Assembly (NCBI GenBank): GCA_963761115.1 | Contig: CAVXFS010000005.1 | Location: forward strand, 620,001-684,000 | Direction: 5' to 3' | Length of the DNA: 64,000 nt | DNA from: CAVXFS01 sp963761115 | GTDB taxonomy: Bacteria > Pseudomonadota > Gammaproteobacteria > Burkholderiales > Gallionellaceae | Shown here: positions 46,303 through 56,043 of the stretch, piece after piece | How the letters are laid out: each line of letters starts with the position of its first letter | Position numbering within the stretch: position 1 is the stretch's first letter | Made by a program: the position numbers and the translations under genes | Notes under the pieces: generated by a model | The model's input: the letters and a program-made list of their open reading frames with translations, nothing else | Databases searched by the model: none | Told to the model about the DNA's origin: nothing

Positions 46303-48312
46303 TCAGCCAAGCAGTTCGGCCAATGCCGCCACGACGCGCGGGTCGTAGGTGCCTTTCTCAACCTGGTGACGAATTTCTCCAAGCGCAGCATGTCGTTCCC
46401 ACGGTTCCCGGTATGGCCTCCATGAGGTCAGGGCATCGTAGGTATCTGCGACGGCAATGATGCGAGATCCCATTGGAATATCTTCGCCCACGAGTTCCCC
46501 CGGGTAGCCGCCCTTATGGCCAAAGTGTTCATGGCTGTGACGCACCAGCTTCAATACGGCCGGATTGTCGTAGCCCATCTTCTTCATCAGGCGGCATGAT
46601 TCTTCCGGGTGTTCCTTGATGATGGTGAATTCCGTGGCCGAAATTCCGCCGCGGCGATTGCGCAAATTCGGCGGGATCAACTCCTTGCCCAGGTCGGCAA
46701 GGAATCCGGCCTGCAGGATATTGAGTTTTTCGCTTTCAGCGAGCCCCAGCTTGTCAGCCAGGGCAAATGACAGGAAGGCCACCACGGTCGACTGGCCGAT
46801 ACTTCCATCGATGACCTCGGAGGGCAGGGTGATGTCATCCGGGATGGTTATTTGATCACGGACTATCCTGTAGCGATCGAACAGGTTCTGCGGGATCTTC
46901 CCGCGATTTTCCAGCGGGTCCTTCATGCGCAGGATCTCGAAAGCCTCGACACGCTGGCGTTTGCCCTTGACGCTTATCCCGTTCTGTTGCTTGATCTTCA
47001 AATCCGCTTCCGCGTAGGATATTTTCAGCAAGTCGCTATTGGGATCCAGCGACAGGGCGGTTTCAAAACATTTAAGCGCTGCTTCGTTCTCGCCCAGGTT
47101 CAGATAGATCAATCCTGTTTGATGATGCAGCTCGGGCGAATCCGGGTTGGCGGTGGTTTCCTTGTAGAGTTTGTCCAGTTCCTGTTCCATGCGCGGATCG
47201 CTGCCTTCGTGGGTAGCCAGGTCGCGCAGCTTGTGCGACTCAAAATAGGGACTCACCGCATCGAAAGTTGCCCGATCGATCAGCGTTTTTCCGGGTACGC
47301 AACTTCCCTCGAGACGCGAGGCGGTATTGACGATGTCGCCGATAGCCGTATAGGTCTGCCGCTGCGAGCCGATCAGGCCGGCAATGGCGGCGCCGGATGA
47401 AATGCCGATGCGCATCTTCCACGGGAAGTCGCTCTCGGAAAAGACCTTCTGCATCTTTACCGCACAGGTGACCGCCATCAGCCGGTGCAGCAGGAAATCC
47501 TGCGGAGCGCCGAACTCACACATGATGCCATCGCCGAGATACTTGTCGATGTGCCCGTGATAGGCAAGAATGATCGGCTCCATACTCTGCAAATAACGAT
47601 TCAGGTCCGCCACCACGGTTTCCGGCTGGATGTTTTCCGAGTAGGAAGTGAACCCGGCCAGGTCGACGAACATCACGCTCATCATGCGTTTTTCGGTGCG
47701 CAGCCGGCCCTCGATCATCAGGTTGACCACGGTCGAATCCATCGCGCTGTACAGCGCTTTCTCGACCCTGGACTTCAGGTCCTCCACCGCCGATTTTGAT
47801 TCCTGCAGTTCCAGCGTGCGTTCCTCGACCCGGCTCTCGAGATGCTGGTTGCTGTCACGCAATTGATCGTTTGTCTTGCTCAGTTCGATTCGGCTTGATT
47901 CCAGTTGCTTGTTCAATGCAAGCGTATTGGCCACTTCGGATTTCAGGTTTTCCTGCAACTTGCCCATCACGGCACCCGCCAGTATCAGGAAGCCGCCCCA
48001 GATGACCAGGTGCAGGTAAAGTTCCTGTTCGGAACCGGTGTAAGCAAACTCCGCCGGGTAGAGCAATACGTATCCCAGCATCATCAAAAAGCAGAAGAAT
48101 GCGCCCAGTATCGCCCGGCGCAGGTCCAGAAAATATGCCGCAAGAATGATCGGTAAAAAGAAAAAATTCAGGAAGGCGATTTTGCTGGATACAAAATAGA
48201 ACAGCACAATGGTACACAGCAGGATGGTGAGCACGAACAACTGCTCAAAATTCTCGTGCATGTAGTTCTTTAGATTGTTCAGCGTTAGAGATTGTCTGAG
48301 CTTTTTTAGCAT
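46303..48312 (-). CDS. Membrane adenylate-cyclase/TPR/HD-GYP fusion protein
   Basis: A 669-residue protein. Three to four N-terminal helices (residues about 20-115) precede a coiled coil (residues about 120-190). A class III cyclase domain follows with MFVDLAGFTSYSEN, the substrate Lys in DKYLGDGIM and AIGDIVNTASRLEGS, so the catalytic set appears complete. A short TPR-like section (ELHHQTGLIYLNLGENEAAL) leads to a C-terminal HD-GYP-like domain. That domain has ADLGK where HD is expected and SHEHFGHKGGYPGEL, so the key His is Ala. The cyclase probably makes cAMP; c-di-GMP phosphodiesterase activity looks doubtful. It is convergent with the ankyrin gene. Confidence 0.88.
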   Translation of the reverse strand: MLKKLRQSLTLNNLKNYMHENFEQLFVLTILLCTIVLFYFVSSKIAFLNFFFLPIILAAYFLDLRRAILGAFFCFLMMLGYVLLYPAEFAYTGSEQELYLHLVIWGGFLILAGAVMGKLQENLKSEVANTLALNKQLESSRIELSKTNDQLRDSNQHLESRVEERTLELQESKSAVEDLKSRVEKALYSAMDSTVVNLMIEGRLRTEKRMMSVMFVDLAGFTSYSENIQPETVVADLNRYLQSMEPIILAYHGHIDKYLGDGIMCEFGAPQDFLLHRLMAVTCAVKMQKVFSESDFPWKMRIGISSGAAIAGLIGSQRQTYTAIGDIVNTASRLEGSCVPGKTLIDRATFDAVSPYFESHKLRDLATHEGSDPRMEQELDKLYKETTANPDSPELHHQTGLIYLNLGENEAALKCFETALSLDPNSDLLKISYAEADLKIKQQNGISVKGKRQRVEAFEILRMKDPLENRGKIPQNLFDRYRIVRDQITIPDDITLPSEVIDGSIGQSTVVAFLSFALADKLGLAESEKLNILQAGFLADLGKELIPPNLRNRRGGISATEFTIIKEHPEESCRLMKKMGYDNPAVLKLVRHSHEHFGHKGGYPGELVGEDIPMGSRIIAVADTYDALTSWRPYREPWERHAALGEIRHQVEKGTYDPRVVAALAELLG

Positions 48313-48524
48313 GTCTATCGTCAGAGAGAATTCTATCGAGCGCTAATTATGCCCCATAACTCGGGACTGGTAGCCTGCATGAGGACAATTGTCCCGGCGC
48401 CGATCCGGTAGAAGGTTCAGCCCGGTCATGTTCCGCATGATCATTTCGGGGGTAGTCGGAAATCATTCTGGCAAGCGTTTGATATTTGATATATTCTTAA
48501 TACATTTTATGCGGAGCATGCAGC

Positions 48525-49232
48525 ATGTCCATAAACAAATGGGTTGCATCATTCAAGCCGGGATTCGATCCCGTTCCCCTGACCGAAAAGATCCGCAGCA
48601 GTCTTGCTGCGCTCACCGGTATTTTGCTGCTGGGTCTGGCGTTGCGATTCTTGCCCCAGGTTGGGTATCCGCTGTCACTGATGGCTTCGATGGCGGCGGC
48701 GGCCGTCCTGTTGTATGCCGTACCGCACAGCCCGATGGCGCAGCCGTGGCCGTTGGTCGGCGGCAACCTGCTGTCCGGCATGATCGGATGGGCGTGCAGC
48801 CTGCTGATCCCCGATCCGGTGATGGCTGCGGCCTGCGCGGTTGGCACGGCGGTGCTGGCCATGCACCTGCTCAACTGCCTGCATCCGCCCGGCGGCGCGA
48901 CCGCGATGATCATGGTGCTGAGTGCCGGAGTCTTCCACCAGCACGGCTGGCAGTGGGCGGCGTCTATGGTGCTGGCCAATGCCCTGCTGTCGCTGGCGCT
49001 GGCGTACATCATCAACAACCTGATACCTGGCCGGCACTATCCCTCGCGCCGAACTGCCGCAGCACACCATCCGGTCCCGCACGTCGCAGGCAGCACGATC
49101 GAAGTGGAAGCGGTAGACGTCGAATGGGCGTTGACGCAAATGGATAGCATGATCGACGTGAGCGAAGCCGACTTGCTGGAGATCTACCAACTGGCAGCAG
49201 CAAACGCGCAAGGCAGGCTGGCGGCCCGCTGA
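48525..49232 (+). CDS. HPP-family membrane protein
   Basis: A 235-residue protein with four hydrophobic helices and the HPP motif in MHLLNCLHPPGGATAMIMV. Related HPP proteins in plastids and cyanobacteria move nitrite; substrates in other bacteria are uncertain. The last 60 residues are cytoplasmic and acidic (VEWALTQMDSMIDVSEADLL). No CBS domain is seen. Confidence 0.88.
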   Translation: MSINKWVASFKPGFDPVPLTEKIRSSLAALTGILLLGLALRFLPQVGYPLSLMASMAAAAVLLYAVPHSPMAQPWPLVGGNLLSGMIGWACSLLIPDPVMAAACAVGTAVLAMHLLNCLHPPGGATAMIMVLSAGVFHQHGWQWAASMVLANALLSLALAYIINNLIPGRHYPSRRTAAAHHPVPHVAGSTIEVEAVDVEWALTQMDSMIDVSEADLLEIYQLAAANAQGRLAAR

Positions 49233-49442
49233 GGGTGTGACAGGATACTCGAAGGGCAGATCGCTTCCCGGATTCGCTTCGGCAGCAGACGTTCGATCGA
49301 CAGATATCATCGCGGCGCGATGTCGCGAGAAGTAGCCGCCGCAAGCGCATCAGCGGGGATGCGGCAGTGCAGGGTGGGGTGGTATCATCCGAATTTCAAC
49401 AATCCACAACAACCCCAGCTTCGTTGAGATACCGGTGAACAC

Positions 49443-52073
49443 ATGAAAAGCAGCGAGATCCGCCAGAGATTCCTGGACTTTTTTGCCTCCAAAGGCCACG
49501 CCGTCGTGCCGTCCAGTTCGCTGGTGCCGCATGAGGACCCGACCCTGCTGTTCACCAACGCCGGCATGAACCAGTTCAAGGATGTGTTCCTCGGCTTCGA
49601 CAAGCGCCCGTATACGCGCGCCGCCTCGTCGCAGAAATGTGTGCGCGCCGGCGGCAAGCACAACGACCTGGAAAACGTCGGTTATACCGCGCGCCATCAC
49701 ACCTTCTTCGAGATGCTGGGCAATTTCAGCTTCGGCGATTATTTCAAGCATGACGCGATCAAATACGCCTGGGAATTGCTGACCGATGTGTACGGCTTGC
49801 CCGCCGATAAATTGTGGGTCACGGTGTATGCAGAGGACGACGAGGCCTACGACATCTGGACCAAAGAGATCGGCATGGCTGCAGAACGCGTGATCCGCAT
49901 CGGCGACAACAAAGGTGCGCGCTATGCCTCCGACAATTTCTGGATGATGGGCGATACCGGCCCGTGCGGCCCATGCACCGAGATATTCTACGATCACGGC
50001 GCGGACATCTGGGGTGGCCCGCCCGGCTCGCCCGGGGAAGACGGCGACCGCTATATCGAGATCTGGAACAACGTGTTCATGCAGTTCAACCGCGACGAGC
50101 ACGGCGTGATGCATCCGCTGCCGAAACCGTCGGTGGATACCGGTATGGGACTGGAGCGCATCTCGGCGGTGCTGCAGCATGTGCATTCCAACTACGACAT
50201 CGACCTGTTCCAGAACCTGATCTATGCGGCCGCGCGCGAAACGAAGACCAATGACCTGACCAGCAATTCGCTCAAGGTGCTGGCCGACCACATCCGCGCC
50301 TGCTCATTCCTGATCGCCGACGGCGTGATTCCCGGCAACGAAGGGCGCGGCTACGTGCTGCGCCGCATCATCCGTCGCGCGATCCGCCACGGCTACAAGC
50401 TTGGCGCGCGGGCGGCATTCTTTTACCGCATGGTGCCGGACCTGGTGACCGAGATGGGCGCTGCATTTCCCGATCTGGCATCGGCACACGTGCGCGTGAT
50501 GGAAATACTCAAGCAGGAAGAAGAGCGCTTCTTCACTACCATCGAACACGGCATGGCGATACTGGAAGCCGACCTGGTCGAGGTGGCGAAGCAGGGCATC
50601 TCGGTGTTCAACGGCGAGACCGCGTTCAAGTTGCACGACACTTATGGCTTCCCGCTCGACCTGACGCAGGACATCTGCCGCGAGCATCGCGTGACGGTCG
50701 ATGTCGCAGCGTTCGACAAGGCGATGGCGCACCAGAAGGAGCAGGCGCGCGCGGCGGGAAAATTCAAGATGGCGGCCAACCTCGAGTATGCCGGTCCGGC
50801 CACGTCGTTCAAGGGCTACGAGATGCTGGAAAGCCAGGCCAACGTGCTGGCCTTGTACAAGGACGGCGTGTCGGTCGACGAACTTAACGAGGGCGACATC
50901 GGTGTGGTGGTGCTGGATGACACGCCGTTCTATGCCGAGTCCGGTGGCCAGGTCGGCGACCGCGGCGAGTTGCGCAGCGCGCACGGCATCTTCGCGGTGG
51001 AAGATACACAGAAGATCCAGGCCAGCGTATTCGGCCATCACGGCGTGGTGAAGACCGGCAAGCTGACTGTCGGTAACAGCGTCACGGCGCGCGTGGACAT
51101 GCAGGCGCGCGCAGCAACCGAGCGCAACCATTCGGTCACCCACCTGATGCACAAGGCCTTGCGCGAAGTGCTCGGCAGCCACGTGCAGCAGAAAGGCTCG
51201 CTGGTTGATCAAGAGAGAACACGTTTCGACTTTGTGCATAACGAACCAATGACCGAATATCAAATGCGCAAGGTGGAAAGAATTGTGAATAGCGAAATCA
51301 TGGCGAATGCTGAATGTCAAGCTAGGGTGATGTCGATCGAGGATGCGCAGAAGACTGGCGCAATGATGTTGTTCGGTGAGAAATATGGTGAAGAGGTAAG
51401 GGTGCTGGATATCGGATCGTCGCGAGAATTGTGCGGTGGTACTCATGTGAAGCGCACAGGCGACATTGGCTTGTTCAAGATCATCGTCGAGAGTGGAGTG
51501 GCAGCGGGTGTTAGGCGTGTGGAAGCATGCACTGGTGAAAGTGCGTTGCATTATGTGGAAGTGATGGAGGATGACAGAAGAGCAAGTGCAGCAATGTTGA
51601 ATGTCTCATTGCGCCAAAGCGGTGCAATACCAACGTCTATTCTTCATTTGCAACAAGATAAAAAAGCGTATGAAAAAGAACTGACCGCGCTCAAATCCAG
51701 GATGGCCTCCGCGCAGGGCGACGAGTTGCTGGCGCAGGCGCAGGACATCAAGGGCGTGAAGGTGCTGGCAGCAAAACTCGACGGCGCCGACAGCAAGACC
51801 TTGCGCGAGACGCTGGACAAGTTGAAGGACAAGCTCAAGTCTGCGGCCATCGTGCTGGCTTCGGTAAGCGACGGCAAGGTCAGCCTGATCGCCGGCGTAA
51901 CGGCGGATGCAACAGCGAAAGTGAAAGCGGGCGAACTGGTCAACTTCGTCGCGCTGCAAGTCGGCGGCAAGGGCGGCGGCCGGCCGGACATGGCGCAGGC
52001 AGGTGGCACTGATCCGGCGAATTTGGGTAATGCGCTGGGTTCTGTTGTCGGGTGGGTAGAGGCGAAGTTGTGA
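49443..52073 (+). CDS. alaS: Alanyl-tRNA synthetase
   Basis: An 876-residue class II enzyme charging tRNA(Ala). The catalytic core has FFASKGHAVVPSSSLVPHED and FTNAGMNQFKDVFLG. The editing domain has HSVTH (H563, H567) and the CGGTH motif (C664, H668), and the C-Ala domain ends with GGKGGGRPDMAQAGGTDP. All expected parts are present. Unusually, codons from about 51205 to 51680 (residues about 588-746) switch to AT-richer usage with at least seven AGA/AGG arginine codons, unlike the rest of the gene. Confidence 0.98.
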   Translation: MKSSEIRQRFLDFFASKGHAVVPSSSLVPHEDPTLLFTNAGMNQFKDVFLGFDKRPYTRAASSQKCVRAGGKHNDLENVGYTARHHTFFEMLGNFSFGDYFKHDAIKYAWELLTDVYGLPADKLWVTVYAEDDEAYDIWTKEIGMAAERVIRIGDNKGARYASDNFWMMGDTGPCGPCTEIFYDHGADIWGGPPGSPGEDGDRYIEIWNNVFMQFNRDEHGVMHPLPKPSVDTGMGLERISAVLQHVHSNYDIDLFQNLIYAAARETKTNDLTSNSLKVLADHIRACSFLIADGVIPGNEGRGYVLRRIIRRAIRHGYKLGARAAFFYRMVPDLVTEMGAAFPDLASAHVRVMEILKQEEERFFTTIEHGMAILEADLVEVAKQGISVFNGETAFKLHDTYGFPLDLTQDICREHRVTVDVAAFDKAMAHQKEQARAAGKFKMAANLEYAGPATSFKGYEMLESQANVLALYKDGVSVDELNEGDIGVVVLDDTPFYAESGGQVGDRGELRSAHGIFAVEDTQKIQASVFGHHGVVKTGKLTVGNSVTARVDMQARAATERNHSVTHLMHKALREVLGSHVQQKGSLVDQERTRFDFVHNEPMTEYQMRKVERIVNSEIMANAECQARVMSIEDAQKTGAMMLFGEKYGEEVRVLDIGSSRELCGGTHVKRTGDIGLFKIIVESGVAAGVRRVEACTGESALHYVEVMEDDRRASAAMLNVSLRQSGAIPTSILHLQQDKKAYEKELTALKSRMASAQGDELLAQAQDIKGVKVLAAKLDGADSKTLRETLDKLKDKLKSAAIVLASVSDGKVSLIAGVTADATAKVKAGELVNFVALQVGGKGGGRPDMAQAGGTDPANLGNALGSVVGWVEAKL
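51205..51680 (+). other. alaS: Segment of alaS with foreign base and codon composition
   Basis: Within this stretch arginine is often AGA or AGG, and Gly, Ala, Leu and Ile use GGT, GCA, TTG and ATT, whereas both flanks prefer CGC, GGC, GCG, CTG and ATC. One line counted by eye (51541-51600) has 28 G+C of 60. The frame and protein motifs stay intact. It covers the second part of the editing domain. A recombination origin is inferred. Confidence 0.75.
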
Positions 52074-52106
52074 ATTAATGCGCGCACGACGCGTGTGCAG
52101 GTTTTG

Positions 52107-52242
52107 CTCCTTCCCCCTTTAAGTGGGGGAGAGCGAAGCGAGGGGGCAACTGGGATGGGGGTAGGACGGTGGATATGCCATAGACGGTAGGAATGCAAAA
52201 TCTCTACCCCCACCCTAACCCTCCCCCTGCAAGGGGGAGGGG
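52107..52242. repeat. Composite CTCCTTCCCCC / GGGGGAG repeat
   Basis: CTCCTTCCCCC (52107) faces GTGGGGGAGAG (52123), GGGATGGGGGTAG (near 52153) faces CTACCCCCACCC (52204), and CCTCCCCCTGCAAGGGGGAGG (52220-52240) is a separate perfect hairpin. Together these form a mosaic element of nested hairpins after alaS. Simpler relatives are at 3249-3271 and 29621-29646. Confidence 0.75.
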
Positions 52243-52254
52243 ACGCACACCAGT

Positions 52255-52332
52255 CGTAGGTTGGGCTGAGGCACGAAGCCCAACGTTTTTCGGTGACATT
52301 GTGTTGGGCTTCCTTCGTCAGCCCAACCTACA
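52255..52332. repeat. CGTAGGTTGGGCTGA...TCAGCCCAACCTACA inverted element
   Basis: GTAGGTTGGGCTGA (52256) and TCAGCCCAACCTAC (52318-52331) are perfect complementary ends of a 78-bp element; the inner arms CGAAGCCCAAC and GTTGGGCTTCC also pair. It sits directly beside the composite repeat and 40 bases before the symporter gene. Confidence 0.85.
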
Positions 52333-52371
52333 GGCTTTACTGAATAACTCATTTATGACCGGCACCCACAG

Positions 52372-53652
52372 ATGATGAAACTGAAACTGCATTGGCAAAT
52401 CCTGATCGCGCTTGCACTTGCTGTCATTGCGGGCACGCTGGCGGGCACGGAGTCGTCGGTGTTTGGCCTGCGCTTTTACGCGGTGTTCGATTTCATCGGC
52501 ACGCTGTTCCTGAATGCATTGAAGATGCTGATCGTGCCGCTGGTGATGTCATCGATCATCGTCGGCATCGCCGGTATCGGTTCGGGCGAAGCCTTCGGGC
52601 GGCTGGGCCTGAAGACCGTGCTGTATTACGTCACGACCAGCCTGCTGGCGATACTGGTGGGCCTGTTCATGGTCAATCTGGTGGCGCCTGGCATGATCGA
52701 TGGCGAACCGGCGCGCGAGCTGGTCGGCCTGTCCGCGAACATGGGCGACGTGGTTGCAAAGGTGCAAGGCAAGGGCATGGGCGACATCGTCGGGATCTTC
52801 CTGCGCATGGTGCCGACCAATGTGGTCGCGGCCGCGGCGGATGGCCAGATGCTGGGACTGATCTTCTTCAGCCTGCTGTTCGGCTACTTCATGACCCGGA
52901 TCGAGGAAGCCTATGCGGAAACCATGTACAACTTCTGGCAGGGCATGTTCCAGGTGATGATGAAGATCACCGACTGGGTGATGAAGTTCGCGCCGATCGG
53001 CGTGTTCGGGCTGGTGGCCAAGGTGGTGGCCGGCACCGGCTATGCTGCCTTCGTGCCACTGATGTGGTTCTTTCTCTGCGTCATGGCGGCACTGGCGATC
53101 CATTTCCTGGTGGTGCTGCCGGCGCTGCTGTTCTTCGTCGGGCGGGTCAATCCGCTGCGCCACTATCGCGCGATGGCGCCGGCGCTGTTGACGGCTTTTT
53201 CCACCAGCTCATCCGCCGCCACATTGCCGCTGACGATGGAATGCGTGGAAAAGAATGCAGGCGTGTCCAACCGCACCACCAGCTTCGTGCTGCCGCTCGG
53301 CGCGACCGTCAACATGGACGGCACCGCGCTGTATGAATGTGTGGCTGCGATGTTCATCGCGCAGGCCTACGGCATCGAGCTCGGCTTCGTGCAGCAATTC
53401 ACCATCGTGTTCATCGCGCTGGTCACCTCGATCGGCGTGGCCGCGATCCCCTCGGCCAGCCTGGTCGCGATCGCCATCATCCTCGCCGCGATCGGCTTGC
53501 CGGTGGAAGCGATCGGCCTGATCCTGGCGGTCGATCGCATCCTCGATATGTGCCGCACCTCGGTCAATATATTCAGCGATTCCTGCGGCGCCGTGATCAT
53601 TGCGCGCCTCGACGGCGAGACTGACCTGCTCACCAGGCCGCCCGTGGTGTGA
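52372..53652 (+). CDS. DAACS-family dicarboxylate/amino-acid:cation symporter
   Basis: A 426-residue inner-membrane transporter of the SDF family. It has eight helices and two hairpins, with the Ser-rich hairpin SSSAATLPLTMECVEKN, the cation/substrate segment PLGATVNMDGTALYE and, near the end, DRILDMCRTSVNIFSDSCGA. The Met rather than Thr pattern at the substrate-binding site is not decisive, so glutamate, aspartate or C4-dicarboxylates are all possible. It is separated from alaS by two repeats. Confidence 0.93.
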   Translation: MMKLKLHWQILIALALAVIAGTLAGTESSVFGLRFYAVFDFIGTLFLNALKMLIVPLVMSSIIVGIAGIGSGEAFGRLGLKTVLYYVTTSLLAILVGLFMVNLVAPGMIDGEPARELVGLSANMGDVVAKVQGKGMGDIVGIFLRMVPTNVVAAAADGQMLGLIFFSLLFGYFMTRIEEAYAETMYNFWQGMFQVMMKITDWVMKFAPIGVFGLVAKVVAGTGYAAFVPLMWFFLCVMAALAIHFLVVLPALLFFVGRVNPLRHYRAMAPALLTAFSTSSSAATLPLTMECVEKNAGVSNRTTSFVLPLGATVNMDGTALYECVAAMFIAQAYGIELGFVQQFTIVFIALVTSIGVAAIPSASLVAIAIILAAIGLPVEAIGLILAVDRILDMCRTSVNIFSDSCGAVIIARLDGETDLLTRPPVV

Positions 53653-53718
53653 AGCGGAAGAACGACTCCGGATGAGTTAAGCTATACACTTTCCTGAACC
53701 GTACAAGACAGAACCCAA

Positions 53719-55383
<1,665 letters not shown>

Positions 55384-55386
55384 GTA

Positions 55387-55414
55387 CGTCATTCTCGCGT
55401 AGGCGGGAATCCAG
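55387..55414. repeat. dRS3-like repeat CGTCATTC...GGGAATCCAG
   Basis: CGTCATTCTCGCGTAGGCGG then GAATCCAG matches the widespread ATTCCC-N8-GGGAAT type of small repeat best known from Neisseria as dRS3. It lies four bases after the ettA stop and opens the repeat-rich stretch. Confidence 0.65.
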
Positions 55415-55492
55415 CAAAACTATATTCCTTCGAAGCAGACAATTGTCCCGGCACATGGAATAATGACTCATGGAATTTGAATTAAAATTAAG

Positions 55493-55548
55493 AATTAAAG
55501 GGGTCTAATTAAAGGGGTCTGACCCCTTTAATTTAGACCCCTTTAATT
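55493..55548. repeat. Double nested AAAGGGGTC palindrome
   Basis: AATTAAAGGGGTCTAATTAA followed by AGGGGTC on the left is mirrored by GACCCCTTTAATT and AGACCCCTTTAATT on the right, with a single extra T. The 56-bp element is a nearly perfect inverted repeat made of two copies of the GGGGTC unit. Related copies are at 55989, 58374, 60678 and 61119. Confidence 0.9.
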
Positions 55549-55597
55549 GCTTTAATTGGGGGCGGTGCCCGATTAAATTTCAGTCTCGATTAATTCC

Positions 55598-55951
55598 ATG
55601 TCAGCTGCCATGAACACGCTTGCGCGACTTCAGTCCTGGTATTCACGTCAATGTAACGGTGAATGGGAACACGCGTCTGGTATCAGCATTCAGTCTTGTG
55701 ATAATCCGGGGTGGTGGGTAAAGATCAATCTTGTTGGCACGTCATTGGAATCGCTGGCCTTCACCGAGATCGCGGAAGGTGTGGATGCCCAACGTTTTGC
55801 TCAGGCTCCGAACTGGATGAGCTGCCACAGTGAAGAGGGCGTGTGGCATGGTGCGGGGGATGAGACCAAGCTGGAACGTATCCTCGAAATCTTTCTGACC
55901 TGGGCTGAAGCGAGCGATAATAAAGAAGGGGAAGCCGATCATGGAAATTGA
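55598..55951 (+). CDS. Imm53-like immunity protein
   Basis: A 117-residue protein. LARLQSWYSRQCNGEWEHA near the start, then GISIQSCDNPGWWVKINLVG and the C-terminal LERILEIFLTWAE match the pattern I associate with the Imm53 immunity family of polymorphic toxin systems. No toxin gene is next to it. ATG 55598 and ATG 55610 are both possible; no ribosome site is seen. It is bounded by GGGGTC palindromes on both sides. Confidence 0.75.
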   Translation: MSAAMNTLARLQSWYSRQCNGEWEHASGISIQSCDNPGWWVKINLVGTSLESLAFTEIAEGVDAQRFAQAPNWMSCHSEEGVWHGAGDETKLERILEIFLTWAEASDNKEGEADHGN

Positions 55952-55988
55952 AGGAGCCCGTTCCGTGATCATCCGCAAAGAAGAAAAA

Positions 55989-56013
55989 ATCAATGGGGTC
56001 AGACTCCATTGAT
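55989..56013. repeat. ATCAATGGGGTCAGACTCCATTGAT palindrome
   Basis: An inverted repeat with arms ATCAATGG and CCATTGAT around GGTCAGACT. It is the CCATTGAT variant of the GGGGTC family and closely matches the copy at 61119-61143. Confidence 0.85.
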
Positions 56014-56043
56014 CGTAATATTTCCAGTAAGGAGTAAAGAATA

